From Gemmatimonadota bacterium (GTDB lineage: Bacteria > Gemmatimonadota > Gemmatimonadetes > Longimicrobiales > Gaopeijiaceae), in assembly GCA_022823225.1 (NCBI GenBank), contig JAJDXM010000026.1, positions 1 through 64,000 on the forward strand: 64,000 nucleotides of DNA. The letters run 5' to 3'. Shown piece after piece: positions 1 through 9,266 of the stretch (positions within the stretch are counted from its first letter, which is position 1; each line of letters opens with the position of its first letter). The translations under genes and the position numbers were made by a program. Below the pieces are notes generated by a model that did not search any database, was not told the DNA's origin, and worked only from the letters and a program-made list of their open reading frames with translations.

Positions 1-146
1 CACAGCTAGAAGCCTCAAGTAGCGGGAACCATCCAGAGGGAATCAGACCCCGCCACGCATGCAACCGCAACCACCACAACGAGATGCGAAACTGTCGGCC
101 TCTGCCGGGCTGGCAAGGCGCGACGAAAGGGCTGGGGCCACCCAAT

Positions 147-632
147 GTGAATACACTCATCACACCGAGAAGCTGGGCTGTCTTCCTGGCCCGCGTGATC
201 CTCGGCCTGATCTTCTTCGCGGCCGGGTTCTGGAAGGTCTTCAGGCTGGGGGCGGTCGAGCACGCCCGCGACCTGTTCGTTCTGCCGTACGAATCGGGGC
301 CACTGCCCGAATGGTCGCTCTGGTTCACCGGCGTTGCAGTCCCCTATGTGGAGCTGCTCGGCGGCGCCCTGATGCTTGCCGGCTGGAAGCGCTTCCCGGC
401 GGCGGTGGGACTCGGCGCCGTATTAATGCTCGTCACTTTCGGGCACCTGCTGGCGGAGCCGCTGTACGCCTTCAACACCCACGTCGTCCCGCGCGCCGTC
501 CTGCTGATTGTGGTGCTCGCCATGTTCGAAGAGGACCGGTTGAGCCTGGACGCGTGGCTCGCGTGGAGGCGCGAGCATTCTGCCAGCTACCGCATTTCTT
601 CCGACTCCACCGCCACGCGAGGACATGAATGA
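147..632 (+). CDS. DoxX-family membrane protein
   Basis: A 161-residue integral membrane protein of the DoxX/MauE type. Hydrophobic helices are visible near residues 12-30, 60-80, 88-108 and 115-135, with the family-like N-terminal run LARVILGLIFFAAGFWKV and a glycine-rich helix containing ELLGGALMLAGW. The chosen start is GTG at 147, just before the first helix; an in-frame ATG at 84 would add 21 poorly conserved-looking residues. DoxX proteins are small membrane partners of oxidoreductases, but no substrate can be read here. The stop codon overlaps the ATG of the next gene (ATGA), so the two are probably translationally coupled. Confidence 0.75.
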   Translation: MNTLITPRSWAVFLARVILGLIFFAAGFWKVFRLGAVEHARDLFVLPYESGPLPEWSLWFTGVAVPYVELLGGALMLAGWKRFPAAVGLGAVLMLVTFGHLLAEPLYAFNTHVVPRAVLLIVVLAMFEEDRLSLDAWLAWRREHSASYRISSDSTATRGHE

Positions 633-3600
633 GGTACTCTACACATGCATCGGCAATCGCCCTTGCGATCGCTTCCGCGGCCTCCGGCTTCGCCCCTCTC
701 GCCGCCCAGTCCGGCGGCGACCCCCAACCCCCCGCCATCACCACCGGCTTTCTCTCCGCGCTCGAGCTCCGCGGCATCGGTCCGGCCTTCATGTCCGGCC
801 GCATCGCCGACATTGCCGTCGACCCCGCGAACCGGAGCGTCTGGTACGTCGCCACCTCGTCCTCAAACGTGTGGAAGACCGAGAACCGCGGCACGACCTG
901 GACGCCGATCTTCGACGGCTATCCGTCATACTCGACCGGCGCGATCGCCATCGACCCGACCGACTCGAACGTGATCTGGCTCGGGACCGGCGAGAACACC
1001 AGCCAGCGCAGCGTCGGGTGGGGCGACGGCGTCTACAGGAGCCTGGACGGCGGACGCAGCTGGCGGAACACGGGGCTCGCCACCTCCGAGCACATCGGCA
1101 GGATCCTCATCGACCCTCGCGACCCGGACGTGGTGTACGCGGCCGCGATGGGCGGGCTCTGGGCTCCCGGGGGCGACCGCGGCCTGTTCAAGACGACCGA
1201 CGGCGGCGCCACCTGGACCCCGGTCCTCGAGATCAGCGAGAACACCGGCATCGCCGACGTGCACTTCGACCCTCGCGACCCGGACGTGCTCTACGCGGTG
1301 GCGTACCAGCGGCGCCGTCACGTGGGGATCCTCGTCGCGGGCGGCCCCGAGTCCGGGGTGTGGAAGAGCACCGACGGCGGCGAGAGCTGGCGCGACATTA
1401 CCGGCGGGCTGCCGGGCGGCGACCTCGGGCGGATCGGCCTCGCCGTCTCCCCGATCGATCCCGATGTCCTCTACGCCAACGCCGCCGCCACCGAGGACAG
1501 GAGCGGGTTCTACCGCTCGCCGGACCGGGGCGAAACCTGGGTGCGCATGTCCGACTACATCGTCGTCGACCCGCAGTACTACGGGGAGCTGTACCCGGAT
1601 CCGCACCGGATGGACCGGGTCTACGCGGTGGACGTGTTCATTCACGTGACCGAGGACGGGGGCCGTACCTTCGAGCGGGTCAACTCGCGCTTCCGGCACG
1701 TCGACAACCACGCGATCGTCTTCGACCCCGACGACCCCGACTACATGCTGGTCGGCACCGACGGCGGGCTGTACGAGACCTTCGACCGCACGCAGACGTG
1801 GCACTACCTGTCGGGCAACATGCCGCTGATGCAGTTCTACCGCGTCGGCATCGACAACAAGGCGCCCTTCTATACGGTGTACGGGGGCACGCAGGACAAC
1901 TCGTCGGTCGGCGGGCCGTCGCGCACCGACAACGTGCACGGGATCCGCAACAGCGACTGGTTCATCACCCACGGGGGGGACGGCTTCCAGGCGCGCGTCG
2001 ACCCGGAGGACCCGAATATCGTGTACACGCAGTCCCAGTATGCGGGGATCGTGCGGTACGACCGGGCGAGCGGGGAGGAACTGGACATCCAGCCGCAACC
2101 GGAGGCGGGGGAGGGGGCGCTGCGCTGGCACTGGGATTCGCCGCTGATCATCAGCCCGCACAATTCGCGGCGGATCTACTTCGCGGCCCAGAAGCTGTTT
2201 CGGTCCGACGACCGGGCCGAGACGTGGACGGCCGTGAGCGGCGACCTGAGCCGGGGGCTGGACCGCAACCAGCGGCCGGTGATGGGGCGGATCTGGCCGC
2301 CCGAGGCCGTGTGGAAGAACGTGTTCACGTCGCCGTACGGGACGATCGTGGCGCTCGACGAGTCGCCGCTGGTCGAGGGACTGCTGTACGTGGGGACGGA
2401 CGACGGGCTCGTGCAGGTGAGCGAGGACGGGGGAGGGGAGTGGCGGCGGCAGGAGGAGTTTGCCGGGGTGCCGGCGATGGCGTACGTGGCCGACGTGGTG
2501 GCTTCGCGGCACGACCCGGACCGGGTCTACGCCGTCTTCAACAACCACAAGGAGGGGGACTTCCGGCCGTACGTGGTGCGGAGCGACGACCGGGGCGCGA
2601 GCTGGACGAACATCACCGGGGACGTGCCGGACGGGCAGTCGAGCTGGACGCTGGTGGAGGACCACGTCGAGGAGGACCTGCTCTTCCTCGGGACGGAGTT
2701 CGGGCTCTTCGCGACGATGGACGGGGGCGGGTCGTGGGTGCGTCTGCGCGGCGGGCTGCCGACGATCGCGGTGCGCGACCTTGAGATCCAGCGCCGCGAG
2801 AACGATCTGGTGCTGGCGACCTTCGGCCGCGGGTTCTACATCCTGGACGACTACTCGCCGCTGCGAACGATGGGGGAGGCGGTGGCGGCGGGGGCGGCCG
2901 GCGGGCAGGGAATGGCGGGCGCGCAGGGGGCGGAAGGCGGGCAGGCGGCGCCGGGGGCGGCCCATCTCTTTCCCGTGAAGGACCCGTGGGCATACATCCC
3001 CGCGCGGCCGATGGGCGGGGCGCAGAAGGGGACGATGGGCGACGCCTTCTTCACCGCGCCGAACCCGCCCTTCGGGGCCGTCTTCACCTACTACCTGCCG
3101 GGCGGCTACGAGTCGCTGAGGGAGCGGCGGCAGCGTCTGGAGCGGGAGGCGCTCGCCCGGGGAGACGACATCGCCTACCCCGACCGGGCCGCGCTGACCG
3201 CCGAGGACATGGAGCGGCCGCCCGAGGTGTTCGTCGTCGTGGCGGACGGCGCGGGCGACGTGGTGCGGCGCGTCCCCGCCCCCCGCCGCGCGGGTCTCCA
3301 CCGGATCGCGTGGGACTTGCGCTACGCGTCCCTGGAGCCCCCGTCGCCCGGCGGCGGCGAGGCCGACGGCCCCATGGTGGCGCCCGGGGAGTATTCGGCC
3401 CGGGTCGTCCTCGTCACCGGCGATGGCCACGAGGACCTGACGGCGCCCGAGTCCTTCACTGTGAAGCCCCTCGGCACGGCCACCCTGGCCGCCGCCGACC
3501 GCGACGCGCTGCTCGCCTTCCAGCGCGAGGTCGCCGCCCTGCAGCGGGTCGCCATCGCCACCGACCGAGCCGCCCGCGAGACCTCGGAACGGCTCGCGCT

Positions 3601-3976
3601 CCTGCGCCGTGCGGTGCGCGCCGCCCCCGGGCTGGACGCGCCCCCGTACGAGAACCGCATCGGCGCCTTCGAGGATCGCCTTTTCGAGATCCAGCGGGTC
3701 CTGTCCCGGGACCGCACCGCGCTTGACCGGGCCGAATTGGCGCCGCCCTCGGTGATGCAGCGCATCTCGCGCATCGTGGGCGCGCAGTTCCGGTCGACGT
3801 CGGCGCCCACCACCACGCAGCGCGAGAGCCATGCGGTGGCGTCGGCGCAGCTGGCGGAGATGTCGGAGATGCTGCGGCAGCTTGTCGAGGCCGACCTTGC
3901 CGCACTCGGCGCCGAACTCGAAGCCGTCGGGGTCCCCTGGACACCGGGGCGGCCGATTCCGCGCTGGCCAATGTAA
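629..3976 (+). CDS. Secreted VPS10/BNR-repeat beta-propeller protein
   Basis: A 1,115-residue exported protein. Residues 1-26 form a signal peptide ending in PLAAQ. Most of the protein (about 45-840) is made of sialidase-type Asp-box (BNR) repeats, seen as SLDGGRSW, TTDGGATW, STDGGESW, SPDRGETW, TEDGGRTF, SEDGGGEW and SDDRGASW, giving one or two sortilin-like beta-propellers. A Gly/Ala-rich linker follows (about 750-780), then a C-terminal region with a coiled-coil-like segment near 950-1000. Such proteins are often annotated as glycosyl hydrolases, but no sialidase active-site arginine triad could be recognised, so enzymatic activity is not claimed. This architecture and size are typical of Gemmatimonadota and related soil bacteria. 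It is coupled to doxX by an ATGA overlap. Confidence 0.85.
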   Translation: MRYSTHASAIALAIASAASGFAPLAAQSGGDPQPPAITTGFLSALELRGIGPAFMSGRIADIAVDPANRSVWYVATSSSNVWKTENRGTTWTPIFDGYPSYSTGAIAIDPTDSNVIWLGTGENTSQRSVGWGDGVYRSLDGGRSWRNTGLATSEHIGRILIDPRDPDVVYAAAMGGLWAPGGDRGLFKTTDGGATWTPVLEISENTGIADVHFDPRDPDVLYAVAYQRRRHVGILVAGGPESGVWKSTDGGESWRDITGGLPGGDLGRIGLAVSPIDPDVLYANAAATEDRSGFYRSPDRGETWVRMSDYIVVDPQYYGELYPDPHRMDRVYAVDVFIHVTEDGGRTFERVNSRFRHVDNHAIVFDPDDPDYMLVGTDGGLYETFDRTQTWHYLSGNMPLMQFYRVGIDNKAPFYTVYGGTQDNSSVGGPSRTDNVHGIRNSDWFITHGGDGFQARVDPEDPNIVYTQSQYAGIVRYDRASGEELDIQPQPEAGEGALRWHWDSPLIISPHNSRRIYFAAQKLFRSDDRAETWTAVSGDLSRGLDRNQRPVMGRIWPPEAVWKNVFTSPYGTIVALDESPLVEGLLYVGTDDGLVQVSEDGGGEWRRQEEFAGVPAMAYVADVVASRHDPDRVYAVFNNHKEGDFRPYVVRSDDRGASWTNITGDVPDGQSSWTLVEDHVEEDLLFLGTEFGLFATMDGGGSWVRLRGGLPTIAVRDLEIQRRENDLVLATFGRGFYILDDYSPLRTMGEAVAAGAAGGQGMAGAQGAEGGQAAPGAAHLFPVKDPWAYIPARPMGGAQKGTMGDAFFTAPNPPFGAVFTYYLPGGYESLRERRQRLEREALARGDDIAYPDRAALTAEDMERPPEVFVVVADGAGDVVRRVPAPRRAGLHRIAWDLRYASLEPPSPGGGEADGPMVAPGEYSARVVLVTGDGHEDLTAPESFTVKPLGTATLAAADRDALLAFQREVAALQRVAIATDRAARETSERLALLRRAVRAAPGLDAPPYENRIGAFEDRLFEIQRVLSRDRTALDRAELAPPSVMQRISRIVGAQFRSTSAPTTTQRESHAVASAQLAEMSEMLRQLVEADLAALGAELEAVGVPWTPGRPIPRWPM

Positions 3977-3989
3977 AGCAAGCATTACA
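3972..3989. promoter_or_regulatory. TGTAA-N8-TTACA inverted repeat (site A)
   Basis: An AT-rich dyad with 5-bp arms and an 8-nt centre. It overlaps the stop codon of the BNR gene and ends two bases before the ATG of the propeller lipoprotein gene at 3992. The same dyad with the same spacing recurs at 21217 and 34205. It could be an operator or paired -10-like elements; the function is inferred only from recurrence and location. Confidence 0.4.
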
Positions 3990-3991
3990 AA

Positions 3992-5263
3992 ATGTCACGT
4001 TTACCATACTTTTCCGGTGTGCTGACCGCACTCCTCCCCACCTTCGCAGCCTGCGACACCGAACCGACTCCCGCCGGCACGCTCCACACCGACTCGGCCG
4101 GCGTTCCCGTCGCCACCGCCGTCACCCCCCTCTGGGACCCGGGCGAAGGCTGGACCGTCGCGGACCGACCGGAAGTCGAAATCGGCAGTGTCGACGGGCT
4201 TCCCGAATACCAGTTCGCCGACGTGGTCGCCGCTGTGCGCCTCGACAACAGCGACATCGTGGTCGCCGACCGCGGTGCGTCCGAACTGCGCAGCTACGAT
4301 TCCGACGGCAACTTTCAATGGCGGGTTGGCAGGGAAGGGGAGGGCCCCGGCGAATTCCTGCGCCTGGACTTCCTGGGCCGGATGGCCGGCGATTCGCTTG
4401 TCGCCTACGACGGCCGACTGTTGCGCGTACAGGTCTTCGATCCCGCCGGCGGGGTGGTGCGAACGCTCCCGGCCCTTGCGCCCGAATTGGCGACGACCGC
4501 CGGTTCGGCACCCGACAAGGCGGTCGGGGTTCTCGATGGCCGCCTCATCGTGCGCTTCATCGACCTGGGCGTCGGGACTCCCTCGGGGATCGTACGATGG
4601 CCGAATGAGCGGTTGGTGGCGCTTGACCTCGCGAGCGGCGCGGCCACCTCCCTTCTGCTGGTTCCGGGTCCCGAGGCGACGGTGGAGTGGCGCGCGGAAG
4701 ACCACTATACCCATGGCAGCTATGTGTTCGGCAAGAGGCCCGAGTACGGGGCCGCCGCGGGGCGGCTCGCGCTGATCGATACCGAAGCCCATGCCGTGCG
4801 CATCGTCTCCCCGGCCGACGGATCGCTCATGGGCATCGTGCAGCGGGATGTACAGCCGATCGAGGCGACCGAGGAGGTCTTTCAGAGTCTGCTGGACGGC
4901 GTCGTCGAGCACGTCTTCGGGAATCCCGACGAGGCTCCCTCGGAGCAGGTGGACCTCCTCACGCGGATGTGGACGGACAGGCCCAGGGCTCCCTACCTGC
5001 CGGTACTGCGCTCCGTGCACGTGGACGCAACGGGGAGCCTCTGGGTCACGCCCCACTACCTGGCGGGAGCGGATCCTCCGCCCTTCGAGGTCTTCGCGGC
5101 GGACGGCGTGTGGCTGGGAAGGGTCTCCTTGCCCCCGGGACTCGACCGGGGGTTCATCCAGTACGGCGCGCCCGAACTGGAGATCGGAACCGACTACGTC
5201 CTCGGCGTCTGGACCGACGAACTCGACGTGCAGTACGTGCGGATGTACCGGCTGGACCGCTGA
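3992..5263 (+). CDS. 6-bladed beta-propeller lipoprotein
   Basis: A 423-residue exported protein. The N-terminus carries a hydrophobic stretch followed by TFAAC, a plausible lipobox with Cys21, so lipid anchoring is likely. The rest reads as NHL/6-bladed propeller blades, for example DIVVADRGASELRSYD and the characteristic GREGEGPGEF turn that is shared with the protein at 33026-34204. The binding partner or ligand is unknown. It follows the BNR gene by only 15 nt, within which lies a TGTAA-N8-TTACA dyad; no Shine-Dalgarno sequence is evident before the ATG, which makes the start slightly uncertain. Confidence 0.75.
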   Translation: MSRLPYFSGVLTALLPTFAACDTEPTPAGTLHTDSAGVPVATAVTPLWDPGEGWTVADRPEVEIGSVDGLPEYQFADVVAAVRLDNSDIVVADRGASELRSYDSDGNFQWRVGREGEGPGEFLRLDFLGRMAGDSLVAYDGRLLRVQVFDPAGGVVRTLPALAPELATTAGSAPDKAVGVLDGRLIVRFIDLGVGTPSGIVRWPNERLVALDLASGAATSLLLVPGPEATVEWRAEDHYTHGSYVFGKRPEYGAAAGRLALIDTEAHAVRIVSPADGSLMGIVQRDVQPIEATEEVFQSLLDGVVEHVFGNPDEAPSEQVDLLTRMWTDRPRAPYLPVLRSVHVDATGSLWVTPHYLAGADPPPFEVFAADGVWLGRVSLPPGLDRGFIQYGAPELEIGTDYVLGVWTDELDVQYVRMYRLDR

Positions 5264-5282
5264 CGGACTGCCTTCGGTCGCC

Positions 5283-5843
5283 TCAACCCGACCCGCTGCC
5301 GCCCGGCGGCCCGATCCGGGTCGCGCGGCCCGTGTCGGTACCCAGCCGGATCACCTGGCTGCGGATCTGCCAGTTCCGTCCCTTGCGGGTCAGCACCGTG
5401 AGGTGGAGTCCGGTCATGGTCCGGGAACCGGTCCGGCCCTGCATCTCGAAGGTCAGCAGGCCCGAGATCATGCCCATGCGCCCGCTGGCGTCGAAATCGC
5501 CGATCGAGACCTGGACTTCCCCCGTCTGCTGCAGGAGCGCGGCCAGCTTTTCCCGGATCGCTTCGCGTCCCCGGGCCGGCTCGTCCTGCTCAAAGATGAT
5601 GACGGCGTCCTCCGTGTAGAGTTCCAGCAGCTCGTCCGCGTCGTCCGCCGCCCAGGCCGTGCGCCACTGTTTCAGCACATTGTCGGTATGCTCCATCACG
5701 TCGGCGTAGAACTCGGCCATGTTCAGTGCGGCCGAAAAGCCGTCTCCCCCGGGGGTTCCCGGTCGCCGTTGGGCGAGCGCGCCCGAGGAGGACAGCACGA
5801 CCATCGCTGCGATCATGGTGGTTAAAAGCACCGGTCTGTTCAT
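5283..5843 (-). CDS. SnoaL/DUF4440-like (NTF2 fold) secreted protein
   Basis: A 186-residue protein with a signal peptide (residues 1-22, ending SSSGALAQ). The mature part resembles the SnoaL/DUF4440 branch of the NTF2-like fold: a helix with TDNVLKQWRTAWAADDADEL, then LYTEDAVIIFEQDEPARGRE and a C-terminal beta-sheet. Members bind small ligands or are ketosteroid-isomerase-like; no catalytic assignment is possible. The ATG at 5843 is chosen because it follows a gaaagg ribosome-binding site and begins a good signal peptide; the reading frame stays open much further upstream but that part overlaps the divergent regulator gene. A TTACAAT element lies about 40 nt upstream and may be its -10. Confidence 0.7.
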   Translation of the reverse strand: MNRPVLLTTMIAAMVVLSSSGALAQRRPGTPGGDGFSAALNMAEFYADVMEHTDNVLKQWRTAWAADDADELLELYTEDAVIIFEQDEPARGREAIREKLAALLQQTGEVQVSIGDFDASGRMGMISGLLTFEMQGRTGSRTMTGLHLTVLTRKGRNWQIRSQVIRLGTDTGRATRIGPPGGSGSG

Positions 5844-5937
5844 GATATGACCTTTCGGGGGACTTGCTGGGGACGGCATTGTAACGTATCGCGCCCATCT
5901 GTCCGCGGCGACCGGCAGGCCCCCCTTGCTCCAAGGT

Positions 5938-5951
5938 TTAGGCTTGCCTAA
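5938..5951. promoter_or_regulatory. DtxR-like iron box (TTAGGC-N2-GCCTAA)
   Basis: A perfect 6-bp inverted repeat around a 2-nt centre, TTAGGCTTGCCTAA, 13 nt before the ATG of the DtxR-FeoA gene. The half-sites resemble the TTAGG/CCTAA halves of known DtxR/IdeR/MntR operators. Its position supports iron-dependent autoregulation of the regulator-feoB operon and possibly of the divergent SnoaL-like gene. Confidence 0.6.
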
Positions 5952-5964
5952 CTTTTCTTGCATC

Positions 5965-6999
5965 ATGTCCGATCCGCTATTCGCCCTCCTGATCTTCTTC
6001 GCCGTCGTGGCACTTGCCGCCGCTGTCCTGTGGCCGGCGAGCGGAATCCTGGCCCGGCTGAAGCGCCTGGCCCGGCTCACCGAGCGCGTCCGCATGGAGG
6101 ATGTCCTCAAGCAGCTGTACAAACTCGAGTACGACCGCCTCCCGGCGACGACCGAGAGCGTGGCCGGCGGCGTGCAGATTCCGCAGAGCCATGCCGTCCG
6201 CCTGCTGCAGCGGTTGGAAGAGAAGAGTCTGGTGAGCGGGGCGGGCGAACGCTTTCGGCTGACCGACGCCGGCCGGGCCCAGGCTCTGCACATCGTGAGA
6301 ACCCACCGTCTCTGGGAGAGGTTCCTCGCCGACCGCACCGGGACCGCGCCCGAGGAGTGGCACGAGCAGGCGGAGGAGCGCGAGCACCTCATATCGGCTT
6401 CGGAGGCGGACGACCTCGCCGCGGCGCTCGGCCACCCCGTGTACGACCCGCACGGCGACCCGATCCCGACCGCCAGCGGCGACATGCCGGTCCGTACGGG
6501 GATCCCGCTGACGTCGCTGGAGCCGGGCGAGCGCGGGCTGATCACGCACCTGGAGGACGAACCGGAGGAGATCTATCGGGAACTCGTCGGACTGGGGCTC
6601 GGCCTGATGGCGCCGGTGGAGAGGCTGAAGGGCGAAGCGGGGCGCGTGCACTTCCGCACCGGGGAGCGGCGCTACGAGGTATCCAGCGCGCTGGCGCGCA
6701 ACATCACCGTGGAGCCTGCCCCCGACGTGGCCGATCCGGGATGGTCCCGGACGCTGGCTGACGTGCCGCCGGGAGAGTCGGCGACGGTGGCGGCGATCTC
6801 ACCGGTGTGCCGGGGTCCGGCCAGGCGCCGCCTTCTCGATCTGGGGGTGGTGCCCGGGACCGAGGTGCATGCCCGGATGCAGAGCGCCGCGGGCGACCCC
6901 GTTGCGTACGACATCAGGGGGGCGTTGATCGCGCTGCGCCGGGAGCAGGCGGCCCACATCCTGGTGAACGGAGTCCCGGTCGGAGGACGAGCTTCGTGA
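5965..6999 (+). CDS. Membrane-anchored DtxR-family regulator fused to FeoA domains
   Basis: A 344-residue fusion. Residues 5-29 form a single membrane helix ([18 protein letters not shown]). Residues about 40-110 are a winged helix of the DtxR/MntR type, followed by a metal-binding/dimerisation-like segment containing [12 protein letters not shown] and a His/Glu-rich stretch ([10 protein letters not shown]). Two SH3/FeoA-like domains follow, about 170-250 and 258-338, the second with [14 protein letters not shown]. The regulator likely senses Fe2+ and also supplies FeoA function to the FeoB encoded just downstream (ATG/GTG overlap region, GTGA). A DtxR-type palindrome lies just upstream. The membrane helix on a DNA-binding regulator is unusual. 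The ATG at 5965 is chosen; an upstream TTG would place the operator inside the gene. Confidence 0.8.
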   Translation: MSDPLFALLIFFAVVALAAAVLWPASGILARLKRLARLTERVRMEDVLKQLYKLEYDRLPATTESVAGGVQIPQSHAVRLLQRLEEKSLVSGAGERFRLTDAGRAQALHIVRTHRLWERFLADRTGTAPEEWHEQAEEREHLISASEADDLAAALGHPVYDPHGDPIPTASGDMPVRTGIPLTSLEPGERGLITHLEDEPEEIYRELVGLGLGLMAPVERLKGEAGRVHFRTGERRYEVSSALARNITVEPAPDVADPGWSRTLADVPPGESATVAAISPVCRGPARRRLLDLGVVPGTEVHARMQSAAGDPVAYDIRGALIALRREQAAHILVNGVPVGGRAS

Positions 7000-9260
7000 G
7001 GGCCGCCGTCCGGTCCGCTCGGCACCCTGGGCGGGTCCCCCAGCGGGCGCGGAACCTCGTGCGCCTCGGACTGAGCCCGCATCGCTGGGACCATCTGATC
7101 GCGCTCGCCGGCAACCCCAACGTCGGCAAGACGACGGTCTTCAACGCACTCACCGGGCTGCGCCAGCATACGGGGAACTGGCCCGGCAAGACCGTCGTGC
7201 GGGCCGAGGGCGCCTTCCTGCACGATGGCCGCCGCGTGAAGGTGGTCGATCTGCCCGGGACCTATTCTCTGCACGCCGGCAGCGCGGACGAGGAGGTGGC
7301 ACGGGATTTCGTCCTTTTCGGGCAGCCGGAAGTCACGGTGGTCGTGGTCGACGCGATGCGCATCGAGCGCAACCTCAACCTGGTTCTTCAGATCCTGGAG
7401 ATCACCGACCGGGTGGTCGTCTGTCTCAACCTGGTCGACGAGGCCCGGCGGCACGGGATCACCGTCGACGCGAAACGGCTCGAGCGCGAACTCGGCGTCC
7501 CCGTGGTGCCGACCGTCGCGCGCCGCAACGAGGGAATCGATGCGCTCCTACGTGCGGCGACGGAGGTCGCGACGGGGGCTCGGAGGAACGAGCCGCACCG
7601 GATCGGGTCCCAGCCGGCCGCCGTCGAGGAGGCGGTGGACGCCATTGAGCCGCTGGTCGCGGCCGAATTCCCCGAGCTGTCCAACGCCCGCTGGGTGGCG
7701 CTGCGGCTTCTGAACGCCGACGAGCGCGTCACCGAGGCCGTGCGGTCGGGCGAGATCGGCCGCCTGGTCGGCAGCGCGGGGACCTCCCCGGGCGCCGAGT
7801 CGGCGAACTTCGCACCCGCCCCCGCGCCCGACACCGACATCCCGGAGGGCCGCACACGGATTCTCAAGGCGGCGACCCGTCACCGCTGGACCCTTCGGCC
7901 CGGCTTCCACGACGCGCTGGCCGAGAACCTCTACCACGAGGCCGCGCGGATCGCCGGGGCCAGCGTGCACAAGGGAAGCGTCCGGGCGGGGGCGAGGCTC
8001 GACCGCACGCTGGACCGGTGGCTTACCAGCCGGGTCTTCGGCTTCCCGCTCATGCTCGGCATCCTGGCCGCCGTGTTCTGGCTCACCATCGCGGGCGCCA
8101 ACGTCCCGTCCGCGATGCTCGCCACCCTTCTCATCGACAACCTGCACCCCGCGCTGCTGTCCTTGGGGGAGTCGGCGGGGATGCCCTGGTGGCTGAGCGG
8201 CTTCCTCTTCGACGGGGTCTACCTCGCGACCGCCTGGGTGGTGAGCGTCATGCTGCCCCCGATGGCGATCTTCTTCCCCCTCTTCACCCTGCTGGAGGAC
8301 TTCGGCTACCTGCCGCGCGTCGCCTTCAACCTGGACGCGCTCTTCCGCCGGGCGGGCGCGCACGGCAAGCAGGCGCTGACGATGAGCATGGGCTTCGGCT
8401 GCAACGCCGCCGGGGTGGTGGCCACCCGGGTCATCGACAGTCCGCGCGAGCGCCTCATCGCCGTGATCACCAACAACTTCTCGCTGTGCAACGGACGCTG
8501 GCCGACCCAGATCCTCATCGCGACGATCTTCATCGGCGCGCTGGTCCCGCCCCACCTCGCAGGCGTGGTTTCGGCCGGAGCGGTTGTGTCGATCGCCCTG
8601 CTGGGCATCGCCTTCATGTTCCTCACCTCATGGGGACTGTCCAGAACGGTGCTGAAGGGCGAGGCCACGACCTTCTCGCTGGAACTCCCCCCCTACCGCC
8701 CACCCCGAGTCCTGCAGACGCTGTACACGTCGGTGATCGATCGCACGCTGATCATCCTGTGGCGGGCGGTCCTGTTCGCGGTCCCGGCCGGCGCGGTCAT
8801 CTGGCTGCTCTCGAACATCAGCGTGGGCGGGGTGTCGCTCGCCGAACACGGGATCTCGCTGCTGGACCCCTTCGGCCTGCTGCTCGGCCTCAACGGGGTC
8901 ATCCTGCTGGCATACGTGATCGCGATCCCCGCCAACGAGATCGTCATCCCGACCGTGCTGATGCTCACGGTGCTGAGTCTCGGAAGCCCCGAGCTCGGCG
9001 CCGGCGCGGGCGTCATGTTCGAGAGCGAATCGGTCGGCGAAATGGAGGGGTTGCTGCGCGCCGGCGGCTGGACGCTGCTGACCGGAATCAACCTCATGCT
9101 CTTCAGCCTGCTCCATAACCCCTGTTCCACGACGATCTACACGATCTACAAGGAAACGAGGAGCCGCCGCTGGACCGCACTGTCCGCGCTGCTGCCGCTT
9201 GTAATGGGGTTCGTGGTGTGCTTTCTGGTGGCGCAGGTGTGGAGGCTGGCGGGGGGGTAG
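6996..9260 (+). CDS. feoB: Ferrous iron transporter B
   Basis: A 754-residue Fe2+ transporter. The cytoplasmic G domain is N-terminal, with G1 [10 protein letters not shown]3 DLPGTYSL and G4 NLVD. A helical spacer with an inserted low-complexity segment rich in Ala and Pro (about 265-285) precedes the membrane domain. The membrane domain has two nucleoside-recognition gate repeats, the conserved cysteine motif GFGCNAAG and roughly eight to ten transmembrane helices. The GTG start at 6996 overlaps the upstream stop codon (GTGA) and follows a GGAGGACGA ribosome-binding site. With the FeoA domain carried by the upstream regulator, the two genes form a compact feo operon under an apparent iron box. 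Confidence 0.95.
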   Translation: MRAAVRSARHPGRVPQRARNLVRLGLSPHRWDHLIALAGNPNVGKTTVFNALTGLRQHTGNWPGKTVVRAEGAFLHDGRRVKVVDLPGTYSLHAGSADEEVARDFVLFGQPEVTVVVVDAMRIERNLNLVLQILEITDRVVVCLNLVDEARRHGITVDAKRLERELGVPVVPTVARRNEGIDALLRAATEVATGARRNEPHRIGSQPAAVEEAVDAIEPLVAAEFPELSNARWVALRLLNADERVTEAVRSGEIGRLVGSAGTSPGAESANFAPAPAPDTDIPEGRTRILKAATRHRWTLRPGFHDALAENLYHEAARIAGASVHKGSVRAGARLDRTLDRWLTSRVFGFPLMLGILAAVFWLTIAGANVPSAMLATLLIDNLHPALLSLGESAGMPWWLSGFLFDGVYLATAWVVSVMLPPMAIFFPLFTLLEDFGYLPRVAFNLDALFRRAGAHGKQALTMSMGFGCNAAGVVATRVIDSPRERLIAVITNNFSLCNGRWPTQILIATIFIGALVPPHLAGVVSAGAVVSIALLGIAFMFLTSWGLSRTVLKGEATTFSLELPPYRPPRVLQTLYTSVIDRTLIILWRAVLFAVPAGAVIWLLSNISVGGVSLAEHGISLLDPFGLLLGLNGVILLAYVIAIPANEIVIPTVLMLTVLSLGSPELGAGAGVMFESESVGEMEGLLRAGGWTLLTGINLMLFSLLHNPCSTTIYTIYKETRSRRWTALSALLPLVMGFVVCFLVAQVWRLAGG

Positions 9261-9266
9261 GTCGCC

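Noticed and set aside
926-3985. Very long minus-strand reading frame (1,019 codons) opposite the BNR protein
   Set aside because: It is an antisense shadow of a GC-rich gene with strong third-position bias. The plus-strand protein has a signal peptide and repeated Asp-boxes, while the minus frame is low-complexity Arg/Pro/His sequence.
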